Assembly: GCA_937146805.1 (NCBI GenBank)
Contig: CAKZRR010000028.1
Location: 62,001 to 126,000 of the forward strand
Length of the DNA stretch: 64,000 nt
Direction: 5' to 3'
Source of the DNA: an uncultured Owenweeksia sp.
GTDB taxonomy: Bacteria; Bacteroidota; Bacteroidia; Flavobacteriales; Schleiferiaceae
The number at the start of each line of letters is the position of its first letter. The first letter of the stretch is position 1. A program made the translations under genes and the position numbers. The notes below the pieces were generated by a model that worked only from the letters and a program-made list of their open reading frames with translations, was not told the DNA's origin and did not search any database. Positions 16,218-25,387 of this stretch are shown here, piece by piece.

Positions 16218-18536
16218 CTAAAAAGAAACATTTACCCCGGCCACTAGATTGAAACCTAAATCATCCGCAAAATATCGTTGGCGGTTCAGGTAATCGCGGT
16301 AGGTTTTGTTGAGTACGTTCTCAGCCCGTAAAAAAAGATTCACTCTCAGTTTTTTTAATTGCCTTTCGGCAGAAACCTTAATGCCAAGTAAATAGTAACC
16401 AGCAGGCGCTGTGGTAAAATCCTGAGCAGGAGTCACATTTTTTTGCTCAAATACATACTTGTTGTTAATCTGAAACTCCATTTTTTGAAACTTTCCAAAT
16501 TGCGGAATTTGATAGTTTAAAGCCCCATGTAAGTTATTGGAAGGCATGTAAACCAAGCCTGTTTTTTTCTTTTGATCCTTGCCATCTAAAAAACTGTATT
16601 TGCCTACCATATTAAATTGATCGGTAATTTGATAAGTGGCAGCCAAATCAAACCCGGCCAATAGCGCATCGGTTTGTTCGTATTTAAATACCGGAAAAGC
16701 ACCGCGTATGGTAAGCCTAAATTCATCTTGCGGATTAATAAAAATATAGTCAGCAATTTGCTGTACATAAACTAGCGCTTCAATAAACAGTTTCTTTTTT
16801 ACCATACCCTTTACAGATAAAGTATTTTTAAGAGAAGTTTCGCTAGTTAAATTTGGATTTCCTTCCTCTATGCCTCCAACGCCTTGGTGTAACCCGTTGC
16901 TGTATAGTTCGTTAACTTCTGGGTTTCGTATAGCATAGCCTATGTTATAGCTCGCCTTCCATTTTTTGGCTAGTTGATAGCTTAGGCCACCTAAGGCACT
17001 CACATTAGCATAGTTATTTTGGTATCTAACCACTTCTCTAGGTAGGCTGGTAGAAATGGCAGCCACATTTCTAGTTTCCGCATCATAGCGCCCACCAAAT
17101 TGGTAGCTAACTTTTTTTAAGCGCTTACTAACAATGGCAAATAGTCCGTATTTATAGCTAATGTAATCGGGTATTAAGGGTAGTATTCCCGTTTCCGGGA
17201 GATTGATATTATCCACGCGATTGGCTTGTACGCCTGTTTTTAGTTCCCAATTTTTAGGCAAGTAGTTTTGGTATTTTGCTTCAATAAAGTGTGTGAGTTG
17301 TTCTAAGCTTAGGGCAGGTAATTCAGATCGGCCACTTCTTCGCACATCAAATTCTTTTCGCAAATTATACTGCCCAGCATAGGTGAAATTGATTTGCTGC
17401 TTATCGGTAAGACGATACTGAGTGTGGAACTTTAACAATTGATGATTTACTTTTTGGCGAGGAGAACCGATGGAGTAAGAGAAGTCATCTTCCGTAAAAA
17501 ACGGAATGTCACGTTCAAGTGCGGCCTCTAAATCTGTAAGGTTACCAATGTGTGAACCTCTTAAAACACCTACTTCGGTGTTAAATGAGCTGAGGTATAA
17601 ATCGCTAAACCATTTTTTGTTCCAAGTTTTTTCTAGCTGTAAAGCTAGGTTGGCTTCTTGGCTGCCCGTATTGCGCAAAAAGTATTGGGGTGTTTTTCTG
17701 TCGCCACTTTTTTTTAGGGTACCCACTAAGCGCCAAGCTCCTATTTTGCCATGTTGTTGTAAACTAAGATTCAAACCGCTTCCCAAGCCATTGGTTTCAA
17801 AAAAATAACGGGTTTCTCCGTGTAAATGAGGTTCAGGTTTTATCCTTTCGGGTTCAACCAACACGATACTGCCTAACGATCCACCAAGGTATTCGGCAAC
17901 ACCAACGCCTTTTATTACAGTAATTCTATTGGCAACCAAGGGGTCAATTTCGGGGCTGTGGTCAATACCCCATTGTTGCCCGCTTTGTGCAACACCGTTA
18001 TTAAGTATGTTCAATCGGTTTCCGTAAAGGCCATGCACCACAGGTTTAGAAATTCCACTACCGTTTTTTATTGTGCTTACGCCCGAAATATTTTCCAGCA
18101 TGGTACCCAGGTTCTTATCTGAGTTTTGAGCGATGCTTTCAGAGTTGAGCGAGTGTGTTTCTTGCGTACCCACTTTATCCGATTTACTAATAATGGCCAC
18201 CTCATTTAAAAGCTGACTGCTATGGTCTAATAACACCGTTATGGTGGTGTCTTTTGAAATGGTAAGATACAAGTTTACCGCCTCGCAACCAATGTGGCCA
18301 AAGGTAAGGTGATGGTCTCCAGGGCAAACAGAGGTTATAGTAAAGTAACCTAGCTGATTTGAAACAGCGCCTTTTTGCAGCTCTTTAGCATAAATAGTAG
18401 CTTGAGAAATAGGAACACCCGTATTCAGGTCTTTTATAAAACCTGAAATACGGATGTCGCAATTTTGACCCGTAGTATTGGTAAGTACTAAAGTGGCTAG
18501 ATAAAAAGCCAGTAGGTATTTACTGTACAACCACAT
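16218..18536 (-). CDS. TonB-dependent outer-membrane receptor
   Basis: About 772 residues: a signal peptide (LLAFYLATLVLTNTTGQ), a carboxypeptidase-regulatory-like (CarboxypepD_reg) domain with ISGFIKDLNTGVPISQATI, a plug domain (LNSESIAQNSDKNLGTMLENISGV...VHGLYGNRLNILNNGVAQSG), then a 22-strand-type beta barrel ending in aromatic F (NLVAGVNVSF), as required for outer-membrane insertion. It imports an unidentified nutrient using TonB energy. The ATG at 18536 is chosen because it begins the signal peptide; this start overlaps the upstream lipoprotein gene by 17 bp, so the two are coupled. Pairing with that lipoprotein family is common in Flavobacteria. Confidence 0.9.
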   Translation of the reverse strand: MWLYSKYLLAFYLATLVLTNTTGQNCDIRISGFIKDLNTGVPISQATIYAKELQKGAVSNQLGYFTITSVCPGDHHLTFGHIGCEAVNLYLTISKDTTITVLLDHSSQLLNEVAIISKSDKVGTQETHSLNSESIAQNSDKNLGTMLENISGVSTIKNGSGISKPVVHGLYGNRLNILNNGVAQSGQQWGIDHSPEIDPLVANRITVIKGVGVAEYLGGSLGSIVLVEPERIKPEPHLHGETRYFFETNGLGSGLNLSLQQHGKIGAWRLVGTLKKSGDRKTPQYFLRNTGSQEANLALQLEKTWNKKWFSDLYLSSFNTEVGVLRGSHIGNLTDLEAALERDIPFFTEDDFSYSIGSPRQKVNHQLLKFHTQYRLTDKQQINFTYAGQYNLRKEFDVRRSGRSELPALSLEQLTHFIEAKYQNYLPKNWELKTGVQANRVDNINLPETGILPLIPDYISYKYGLFAIVSKRLKKVSYQFGGRYDAETRNVAAISTSLPREVVRYQNNYANVSALGGLSYQLAKKWKASYNIGYAIRNPEVNELYSNGLHQGVGGIEEGNPNLTSETSLKNTLSVKGMVKKKLFIEALVYVQQIADYIFINPQDEFRLTIRGAFPVFKYEQTDALLAGFDLAATYQITDQFNMVGKYSFLDGKDQKKKTGLVYMPSNNLHGALNYQIPQFGKFQKMEFQINNKYVFEQKNVTPAQDFTTAPAGYYLLGIKVSAERQLKKLRVNLFLRAENVLNKTYRDYLNRQRYFADDLGFNLVAGVNVSF

Positions 18537-19086
18537 TAAAGGTAACCTCAATATCGGTTTCGCCACCTGCGTTTGTAATGTCACCATCCTTAACGCCAAG
18601 GGCTCCTTTGTTCGGTTTATGTTTTAAAGTAATAGTAAGGGTAGAGGCTCCAGTCGTAGTAGTTGTTAGTGTTGTAATAATCCCAACAGGATTGCTATTG
18701 CCATCGGCATCGTTGTATGAAACGCTTAAATCACTTGTTGAACTTTGAAAAAAGAACTGGTGCTCATTGGCTTCAGCACTAACCTCCAAGGTAATATCCT
18801 CTGCAGGACTTTCTAGCTCATTAAGCAATTGTATTGAGCCTGTGTAGGTAGTTTGGCTACTTAATGTATCTTCAGAAACTGTTGGTTGGTTTCCAAAATC
18901 ACCATCCAAATCCTGAAAAGAAAAAACGATGGGGGTTCCTCCAGCACTAGGTGTTAGGGTATAGGTAAGGGTAGTAATAACCTCTTCTTCGTTAGGAATA
19001 ACAGGATCCTTAGGTTCATCTTTTTCGCAAGAAGAGATAAACAGTAAAAGGCCGCTTAAAATAAGGGTTAGCTTAAGTTGTTTCAT
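18520..19086 (-). CDS. Small surface/periplasmic lipoprotein partnered with the TonB receptor
   Basis: 188 residues with a clear lipoprotein signal: a hydrophobic stretch followed by the lipobox LLFISSC with Cys20, then an acidic linker. The mature part is all-beta, rich in Thr, with conserved-looking blocks LNELESPAEDITLEV, ANEHQFFF, DADGNSNPVG and GDITNAGGETDIEVTF. I recognise this as the family often named type 1 periplasmic-binding-fold superfamily protein in Flavobacteria, usually beside a TonB receptor, as here. Inference: a ligand-binding accessory of the receptor. First gene of a two-gene operon. Confidence 0.78.
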   Translation of the reverse strand: MKQLKLTLILSGLLLFISSCEKDEPKDPVIPNEEEVITTLTYTLTPSAGGTPIVFSFQDLDGDFGNQPTVSEDTLSSQTTYTGSIQLLNELESPAEDITLEVSAEANEHQFFFQSSTSDLSVSYNDADGNSNPVGIITTLTTTTTGASTLTITLKHKPNKGALGVKDGDITNAGGETDIEVTFNVVVQ

Positions 19087-19109
19087 TTTTTTGATTTTTT
19101 ACAACGCGG

Positions 19110-19139
19110 CAAAAGTAAATATTGGAACGATTAAATCGT
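19110..19139 (-). promoter_or_regulatory. Promoter of the lipoprotein/receptor operon with palindrome
   Basis: On the minus strand TACTTTTG (19110-19117) matches the Bacteroidota -7 consensus 23 bp before the start codon. No -33 TTG is present; at the place where it should lie is the 13-bp palindrome ACGATT-A-AATCGT (19127-19139). Inference: an activator or repressor site controlling nutrient-responsive expression. Confidence 0.45.
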
Positions 19140-19355
19140 GTTAACCCATTGATAAATTTTTGATTTAACGGAGAACCGAATTTAGAGGTTTAACAAACCG
19201 AGTTTGAAGAATCAAAAAAATGAGATAACTCAAAAAATTGAGTAAAAAAGAGTGTATGTAGCCAAAGGACAAAATGAGCTTGTTTTCTCATGCTTATTGT
19301 TAGTTTTATCGTCTCCAAATAGATAAACAAGGTAACACCAGTAGGTGTGTAGTTA

Positions 19356-20120
19356 ATGAGGCAGCAGGTTATTTTTAATTTTAAAAGAGATATATCGGAG
19401 ATAGAAGTTCCTGTTACACTCAATAACCCATTTGGTGGCGATTTCCCTGAAATAGCTCGAATAGCGGCCAGCGAGTTTCAACAATTTATTGGGGCAGATA
19501 GCGAAGATTGGGATTACGATTTTAAAACCCAAAAGGGAAAAATGTTTGGGGTTTTAGTGATTCAAAAAGCAGATAAAACATTGGGTTATATAGGCGCTAT
19601 TTCGGGCAAGCTACCAAGCAACGCTACAGCTAATAGGTTTGTGCCTTCCATTTTTGATGATGCCACGGATGACTTTTTTATTAATAAAGGGATGAAAGAG
19701 TTAAAGGAAATAGGGAGTAAAATAAATAGTTCAAATAACCAACGGGAAATTAGCAGATTAACGGAAAGGAGGAAGCAAAAATCCTTTGCTTTACAACAAC
19801 GGCTTTTTGAGAATTACCGATTTTTAAACCTATTGGGAAAGGAGAAGAATGCCTTGCAAATATTTTTAGATTTTTGGCAAGGAAATCCGCCCTCTGCGGC
19901 TGGGGAGTGCGCAGCACCCAAGTTGTTGCAGTTTGCTTTTAAGCAAGAGTTAAAGCCAGTGGCTATGGCCGAGTTTTGGTGGGGCAATCCGCGTAAGAGT
20001 ACTGAAAGAAAACATTTGAGTTTTTACCCAGCTTGTAAAAATAAGTGCCGGCCCATTTTAGAGTTTATGTTGAATGATAATGAGTTGTTTAATAAAATAG
20101 GCAATGATATAGTTGTATGA
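19356..20120 (+). CDS. Isolated N-terminal domain of an RluA-type pseudouridine synthase (catalytic domain absent)
   Basis: The 254 residues match the N-terminal extension of the long Bacteroidota RluA-family enzymes: KMFGVLVIQKADKTLGYIGA, SGKLPS, FVPSIFDD, a basic coiled helix (SRLTERRKQKSFALQQRLFENY), then GNPPSAAGECAAPKLLQFAF, AMAEFWWGN and FYPACKNKCRPILEFML. In the usual protein the RsuA/RluA catalytic domain follows immediately; here the frame stops 17 residues after ILEFML and the next ~140 bp contain no catalytic remnant. It is either a domain-only protein or a truncated gene. The reading frame itself is intact and the conserved Cys residues are kept, which argues against old decay. 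Confidence 0.72.
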   Translation: MRQQVIFNFKRDISEIEVPVTLNNPFGGDFPEIARIAASEFQQFIGADSEDWDYDFKTQKGKMFGVLVIQKADKTLGYIGAISGKLPSNATANRFVPSIFDDATDDFFINKGMKELKEIGSKINSSNNQREISRLTERRKQKSFALQQRLFENYRFLNLLGKEKNALQIFLDFWQGNPPSAAGECAAPKLLQFAFKQELKPVAMAEFWWGNPRKSTERKHLSFYPACKNKCRPILEFMLNDNELFNKIGNDIVV

Positions 20121-20262
20121 TTTTCAATTAAGATTACCTATTAAAAGAAAAATGGTGCTGAGAATATGTATGATGTTAATACTACTGATGCCGTTACTAT
20201 GGAGCTATTGTGCTTCATTTAACGTAAAATGAGGATTTATTAAGTTAAAACGAAAAAAGAGT

Positions 20263-21105
20263 TTGAATAAGATTAAAAAAACACATCTGATACACAGAGT
20301 TATCTTAATGGTAGTCATTACTTGCTTACTCATTTCATCAAGTATGATACTTTTATTCGGTGAAAACATTTATAACGTGAACTCTTCGGGAATTCTTACA
20401 ACATTTATCTGGATTACTGTAATGGCAGGGATATGGATTATATTACTTTCAACAATCATACTAGTTATTGTTGTCATAAATTATAGACTTAAAAAGCGTG
20501 AATTCTGGAAGTCACACAAAGTTGAGGTGTTCTTATCTGTATTTTCTATTTTGGGATTACTAACTGTGTATTTTAGTAATTTGAAGGTTTGGACTCAAGA
20601 AAATGTTGAGCAAGTCGAGTCGGATTTTTTTAAATACATAGTATCTCTTGATCAAATACCTCTTCCATTAAACACTAATCCATTAGGAAGTATTCCTGAA
20701 TTATCAAAGGAATTCGATAAAAGTAGCTTTCAAAAATATAAGCACATTGGTGCAAGCTGGCCTCTCGGGATTTGTTACAAAGACGAAAAAATTATTGCAG
20801 TTATTGATTGTTCCATTGGAGATTATGGACCTGTTCCATTCTTGACTACCTATGACTTAGAAGGAAATAAAATCGACTCAACAGGATTTTATAAGAAAAG
20901 TGGTCAAGACATGGGTTACTGGGCAATTGAATACTTGACTTTTAAGGCTAACAGAACAATCGTTGTGCTTGATACCGTGAAGCTTTGGAATATGAATGAA
21001 GAGGAATCGGATGTTGTAGAAGAAAGTATGAAAATGACAACAGGGAAGATGGTTTATCGAGTTTTGGGAAATGGAAATATTGAGGCGGAAAATATTGATC
21101 ATTAA
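20263..21105 (+). CDS. Hypothetical membrane protein
   Basis: 280 residues, TTG start. Three hydrophobic segments at about 12-32, 45-72 and 87-105, then a ~170-residue soluble part. I recognise no family. Composition is noticeably more AT-rich than the surrounding genes, and the gene follows the truncated pseudouridine-synthase-like ORF directly, suggesting an acquired patch. An alternative start at the Met near residue 16 would still keep the first membrane segment. Function unknown. Confidence 0.6.
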   Translation: MNKIKKTHLIHRVILMVVITCLLISSSMILLFGENIYNVNSSGILTTFIWITVMAGIWIILLSTIILVIVVINYRLKKREFWKSHKVEVFLSVFSILGLLTVYFSNLKVWTQENVEQVESDFFKYIVSLDQIPLPLNTNPLGSIPELSKEFDKSSFQKYKHIGASWPLGICYKDEKIIAVIDCSIGDYGPVPFLTTYDLEGNKIDSTGFYKKSGQDMGYWAIEYLTFKANRTIVVLDTVKLWNMNEEESDVVEESMKMTTGKMVYRVLGNGNIEAENIDH

Positions 21106-21117
21106 TAGGATTGTTTC

Positions 21118-21146
21118 TTGATTTAGATGAGGTGATTTTATCTTTG
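21118..21146 (+). promoter_or_regulatory. Bacteroidota-type promoter before the GNAT gene
   Basis: A TTG (-33) at 21118-21120, an 18-bp spacer and TATCTTTG (-7, consensus TAnnTTTG) at 21139-21146, ending 30 bp before the ATG of the acetyltransferase. Confidence 0.6.
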
Positions 21147-21176
21147 TAAATTCTGGGCTTAATCCAATATCAAACA

Positions 21177-21740
21177 ATGACCACCCAAATATTAACTACT
21201 AGAACAAGGTTGCTATTAATCGAGTTGTCGGATTTAGATTCGATTCATAAACTCCATTTGTTGCCAGAAACCGATGAATTTAATGCGCTAGGAATTCCTG
21301 AGAGTTTAGCCGAAACGAAGGCGATTATTGAACCCTGGATTGCTGAAAATAATCGAAGCAATATCAAGAATTACACCTTGAAAATAGAAGACAATTTGAC
21401 GTGTGACTTTATGGGTTTGTTTGGATTAAAACTCGGTAATGAAAAATACAAGCGAGGAGAAGTATGGTTTAAAATACATGTGGATTATTGGAATAGAGGA
21501 TTGGCCACCGAAGTTTTGGCTAAAATGTTGGATTACGGATTTGACGAACTAAATCTCCACAGAATAGAAGCGGGATGCGCAGTAAACAATGTGGGTTCTA
21601 TTAAAGTGTTAGAAAAAGTGGGCATGATACAAGAAGGAAGAGGAAGGCAGGTATTACCTTTAAAATCAGGTTGGTCGGATAACTTTGAATACGCAATTTT
21701 GGAAACGGACTATCTAAAACTAAATACGCAAAAAAAGTAA
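21177..21740 (+). CDS. GNAT family N-acetyltransferase (RimJ/RimL-like)
   Basis: 187 residues. The family pattern of ribosomal-protein/amino-acid acetyltransferases is visible: TRTRLLLIELSDLDSIHKLH at the start, the middle strand GEVWFKIHVDYWNRGLATEVLAKMLDYGF with the acetyl-CoA pyrophosphate loop (about residues 97-120), and HRIEAGCAVNNVGSIKVLEKVGMIQEGR near 137-160. It acetylates an amino group of an unknown substrate using acetyl-CoA. A promoter lies just upstream; the DUF3784 gene follows after 9 bp and is probably cotranscribed. Confidence 0.88.
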   Translation: MTTQILTTRTRLLLIELSDLDSIHKLHLLPETDEFNALGIPESLAETKAIIEPWIAENNRSNIKNYTLKIEDNLTCDFMGLFGLKLGNEKYKRGEVWFKIHVDYWNRGLATEVLAKMLDYGFDELNLHRIEAGCAVNNVGSIKVLEKVGMIQEGRGRQVLPLKSGWSDNFEYAILETDYLKLNTQKK

Positions 21741-21749
21741 AAAACTAGT

Positions 21750-22055
21750 ATGATTTTAATAGCAGTTCTTTTTATAGTACTCGGGATTTTAATAAAATAT
21801 GGAAAAATGTATTTTTTAATTGCCGGTTATAACACAATGAGTCAGGAAGATAAAGAGAAGTACAACATGGAAAGGGTGGCCAATGTGTTTTGGCATGGTA
21901 TGCTCGGAATGGCAATCATCATAATAGTTGGTTACCTCATTTCTGCATTTGGCGTTAATTCAAATATTCAAAATTATACTTTTGGCTTGGCCATGATTAC
22001 GGGAGTGCCGTATCTATTATTTGCGTCTAATTCTGTTAAGTCTAAAAGTAAATAG
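21750..22055 (+). CDS. DUF3784 small membrane protein
   Basis: 101 residues, three hydrophobic helices. The motif LIAGYNTMSQEDKEKYN between the first two helices is the hallmark of DUF3784 (a family also seen in Firmicutes). Function unknown; it lies 9 bp downstream of the GNAT gene and is presumably in the same transcript. No signal peptide other than the first membrane segment. Confidence 0.82.
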   Translation: MILIAVLFIVLGILIKYGKMYFLIAGYNTMSQEDKEKYNMERVANVFWHGMLGMAIIIIVGYLISAFGVNSNIQNYTFGLAMITGVPYLLFASNSVKSKSK

Positions 22056-22212
22056 CCTTACGATAACTGGTAAATAAGTGAATCAAATTATTGAAAGCAG
22101 ATTAAAACCCACCCACGGTTGATAAAGTCTCAAAGAAACTGGACTAAGCCAGTAATTGGGCATTAGATTTGCTTAGGCAACAATTGAACAACTCTAATAC
22201 ATAGTTTCTGCT

Positions 22213-22878
22213 ATGCGCGAAGAAATTCGAGACAATATTACGCAGCTAAAAAAAGTACTGCCCGCTCAAGTGCAGTTGGTAGCGGTAAGTAAAACCAAAC
22301 CCATCGAGTTTATTCGAGAGGCTTACCATGCAGGGCAACGCCATTTTGGCGAGAATAAAGTGCAGGAAATGGCCGAAAAACATGAGCGCTTACCAAGTGA
22401 TATTCAATGGCATATGATTGGTCATGTGCAAACCAATAAGATAAAACAAATGGCGCCCTTTGTACACTTGGTGCATGGTATGGACAAAGCCAAAAGGTTA
22501 AAGGAACTCAATAAGGAAGCACTTAAAAACAATAGGGTTATTGATTGCTTATTACAAGTGCATATAGCCGAAGAGACCACCAAGTTTGGCTTTTTACCCG
22601 AAGAGCTTACGCTGGAATTTGTACAAGAAGCGCAAAAGAATTCTCCCAATTTGCGAATTTGTGGCTTAATGGGAATGGCCACCTTTACCGAGTACAAAGA
22701 ACAAGTACGAAAAGAGTTTATGGGCCTAAAGGATTTGTTTGATAATTTACAAGCTAATTTGGATTGGCCTTATTTCAATATACTATCTATGGGTATGAGT
22801 GGCGATTATGAAATGGCTATAGAAACAGGTTCAACCATGGTACGCGTAGGTTCTAAAATTTTTGGAGGCCGATCTTAA
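22213..22878 (+). CDS. YggS/PLPBP family pyridoxal-phosphate homeostasis protein
   Basis: 221 residues, a PLP-binding TIM-barrel like the N-terminal domain of alanine racemase, without enzymatic activity in characterised members but needed for PLP and amino-acid balance. Seen: the PLP lysine in LVAVSKTKP (near residue 28), FGENKVQEM, WHMIGHVQTNKIK, and the phosphate-binding end SMGMSGDYEMAIETGSTMVRVGSKIFG. Complete and of normal length. The stop overlaps the convergent DUF5686 gene by 4 bp. Confidence 0.93.
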   Translation: MREEIRDNITQLKKVLPAQVQLVAVSKTKPIEFIREAYHAGQRHFGENKVQEMAEKHERLPSDIQWHMIGHVQTNKIKQMAPFVHLVHGMDKAKRLKELNKEALKNNRVIDCLLQVHIAEETTKFGFLPEELTLEFVQEAQKNSPNLRICGLMGMATFTEYKEQVRKEFMGLKDLFDNLQANLDWPYFNILSMGMSGDYEMAIETGSTMVRVGSKIFGGRS

Positions 22879-25346
22879 TGGATGTTTAATTTTCGGTAAT
22901 AGAGTAAGTTAAAATCAAAAGCAAGCAATAAGCTGGGTGTAAACTTACCACGGTTGTTAAAGCCACCTGCGGCTTCAAGCCGCAAGATCTTCGCAATGTT
23001 TTTAAAGCCCGCAGTAACTTCAAAATATTGATTCTTTTTAAAATTGTTGAGGTAATTTAAGCCAACAAAACCTTTGGCATGAGAGGCTCGTCCTGCCTTC
23101 CATTTTGAGAGCAACCAACCATTAAAATGATGCTCCAAATGAGCTTCGGCAAAGGAAGTGGCGGTGCTGTAATCGTAATATTGTAAGGTGCTAAATTGCC
23201 TAATAGGGTTTAATTCGTTTTCACTTTTTTTAAGATAAAAAACACGGCTGCCGTTAAAGTGCTTATAATCTATAAACGGGACTTTATTGCGTGAAAGAAA
23301 GCCACCACCGCCAAAATCCCATCGGGTAAAACCAGCATTACCGGCATAGGTTGTAAACGAAATGCCTAATTCACCAAAATGATATTGGCTGCTGCTAATG
23401 CTGCTAGGTATACCCTGGCGATAGTTTAATCGCAATAAAGGAGTGTTGCTTTTTAAGGGTCTTTTTTCGCCATTTATGAGCCAATATTGTTGCCCAAATC
23501 GGTAGGTAAAGTCGGCTTTAAAAGTAAGTGCTTGGTGTTTTTTAAAGGCCGGCCGGTTTCCTTCCCACGAAAGTGCCGGGTTATTTGGCGTAAGCCCCTC
23601 TTTATTACTTAAAGCTGATAGGCTGGCATGGTTAAAAATACTGTAACGAGATGCAAATTCTAAATGGCTGTTTAAACGTAAGCCTTTAAATAGCTCGAGT
23701 TCATAGCCGGTAGCACCATAGTTTTTACCATACAATTTAAGGTGGTTTTTTCCAACAAGCAAACTGTAAAAGGTATTCATAAAAGGAGAGATAGGCTCGT
23801 AGTCATTAAACTGATTTACCACCGAACCTAATTCAAAGTGCCATTTTTTGGGGTTTTTAAGGTCGTGACTCAATTCGCTTTTAAGTCTCGATTTAAATAC
23901 ACCATCACTAAACCCATAGCGTACCTCGGGTAACAAAACCCAATAATGTTTTGGTTTGTGCCATTCAATTGGCACTTGGTAATGTAAATAGGGTCCTTCT
24001 ACTGTGTTGTAACCTAAGGCTTTGTAAAATGGTTTGAGGTAAATATTAAAATTTTCAATTTGATAGTAGTTGCGTTTAAAAACAAACTTGGTAGGGTTTA
24101 ATTTTTTGGTAGCTTGATTTACGCGTGAGTATTTTCCTTTGTAAAACAGGGTTAGAGGATGGTTTTGGTATAATTGTTTTTCGCTAGAGTCTTGTAGTTT
24201 CTCCCAGTTAACATTCTCTACCGCACTACTATCAAACTGAAAAACAAAGGCATTTAGTTGAGTTTTTACAAGGCTATCAGTTTGCAGTTGTGCCCAACTT
24301 TCTATTTCATACAAGCCGCTGTATCCTATAATTTTATGGTAATAAAGGTGTCTGCTAAACTGCGCTAAGGGCAAAGGGCTCACAGGGTGGTATAGTTGCT
24401 CTACCACTAAGCTGTCAATTCCGTTAAGTTGCTGACTACCAGTTAAAGTAATTTGGGTGTAGTACAGTTTAAAGTTGTTGGTTCCAATTTCGAAAACTCC
24501 TTTGGTGCAGGCCGTACCATGGCGTTTAGGTTTAAAACCAATTCGTAGTATTTCTTGGTTGTTAAGGGTATAGCTACCTAAATTTTGGTAATTGTAAAAC
24601 CGAAGAGCCTTGGGGTGTAGCGGACTGTAAATTTTGGAATTTTGAAGTTGTGGGACAGTAAGAAACGGATTCTTTAAATTAAGTGGTTCGGCCGAATGGC
24701 TTTCAAAAAATTCGTTGGCTACAAGGCCAGCGGCATTAAAGCTTTGGGTACGTGTTTGTTGCTGTTCTAAGGTAAAATTTACTTTTTGGTTTGATAAGCT
24801 GCTGTAAGCAAGCCCCGTGTCTTTTTTGGCAGGAGCTAGTTTACCATTGAGTATTGGCAGATTAAAAGGAATTTGTGTTAGGTAAAATTTTTTCCGTTGA
24901 AATTGATTTTGCTGTTTTAACGTAAAATCGGTTGCAGCCTTTTGAGACTGAGCTTTAGCTAGGCGCACTACTTCGTAGGGATTGAGGTAGGTATTGGTTT
25001 GCAGCGAATCGAGGTAAATCACCAACTTTTCGTTGAAATTATAGGCTAAGTTTAGCTTTTTGGGGCTAAAGCCTGGAGCGTAAATTAGCACCGATTGTGG
25101 TTTTTGATGAATGGATACATCAAAGGTTCCATCATTTTGGGTAGCCACCAAAGTATCGGGCAAAAGGCACCAAACAAAGGCGCCTTCTAGTGGCTGGCCA
25201 GCGCTGTTTTTAACCATCCCATGTAAATGGAAAGCTTGGGCATAAAAACCCAGCAAAAGGAAGCTAGTGAGGAATAGAAAACGAATAGCCAGCGATTTTA
25301 ATTTTGGTGTGGGAAATTCGGAAATAAAAGGGAGTGTGGCAACCAT
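22875..25346 (-). CDS. DUF5686 outer-membrane protein with carboxypeptidase-regulatory-like domain
   Basis: 823 residues. A signal peptide (FLFLTSFLLLGFYAQA) is followed by a carboxypeptidase-regulatory-like domain (GMVKNSAGQPLEGAFVWC) and a long DUF5686 beta-barrel-like region with alternating aromatic strands and an aromatic C-terminal stretch. Typical Bacteroidota outer-membrane protein of unknown transport or assembly role. The start at 25346 overlaps the longest possible frame of the divergent nuclease gene; the two probably share a compact bidirectional promoter region. It is not a standard TonB receptor because no plug domain is visible. Confidence 0.75.
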   Translation of the reverse strand: MVATLPFISEFPTPKLKSLAIRFLFLTSFLLLGFYAQAFHLHGMVKNSAGQPLEGAFVWCLLPDTLVATQNDGTFDVSIHQKPQSVLIYAPGFSPKKLNLAYNFNEKLVIYLDSLQTNTYLNPYEVVRLAKAQSQKAATDFTLKQQNQFQRKKFYLTQIPFNLPILNGKLAPAKKDTGLAYSSLSNQKVNFTLEQQQTRTQSFNAAGLVANEFFESHSAEPLNLKNPFLTVPQLQNSKIYSPLHPKALRFYNYQNLGSYTLNNQEILRIGFKPKRHGTACTKGVFEIGTNNFKLYYTQITLTGSQQLNGIDSLVVEQLYHPVSPLPLAQFSRHLYYHKIIGYSGLYEIESWAQLQTDSLVKTQLNAFVFQFDSSAVENVNWEKLQDSSEKQLYQNHPLTLFYKGKYSRVNQATKKLNPTKFVFKRNYYQIENFNIYLKPFYKALGYNTVEGPYLHYQVPIEWHKPKHYWVLLPEVRYGFSDGVFKSRLKSELSHDLKNPKKWHFELGSVVNQFNDYEPISPFMNTFYSLLVGKNHLKLYGKNYGATGYELELFKGLRLNSHLEFASRYSIFNHASLSALSNKEGLTPNNPALSWEGNRPAFKKHQALTFKADFTYRFGQQYWLINGEKRPLKSNTPLLRLNYRQGIPSSISSSQYHFGELGISFTTYAGNAGFTRWDFGGGGFLSRNKVPFIDYKHFNGSRVFYLKKSENELNPIRQFSTLQYYDYSTATSFAEAHLEHHFNGWLLSKWKAGRASHAKGFVGLNYLNNFKKNQYFEVTAGFKNIAKILRLEAAGGFNNRGKFTPSLLLAFDFNLLYYRKLNIH

Positions 25347-25387
25347 TATTTAATAACGAAGGCTCTTTAATTTCTATATTCGCTGCC

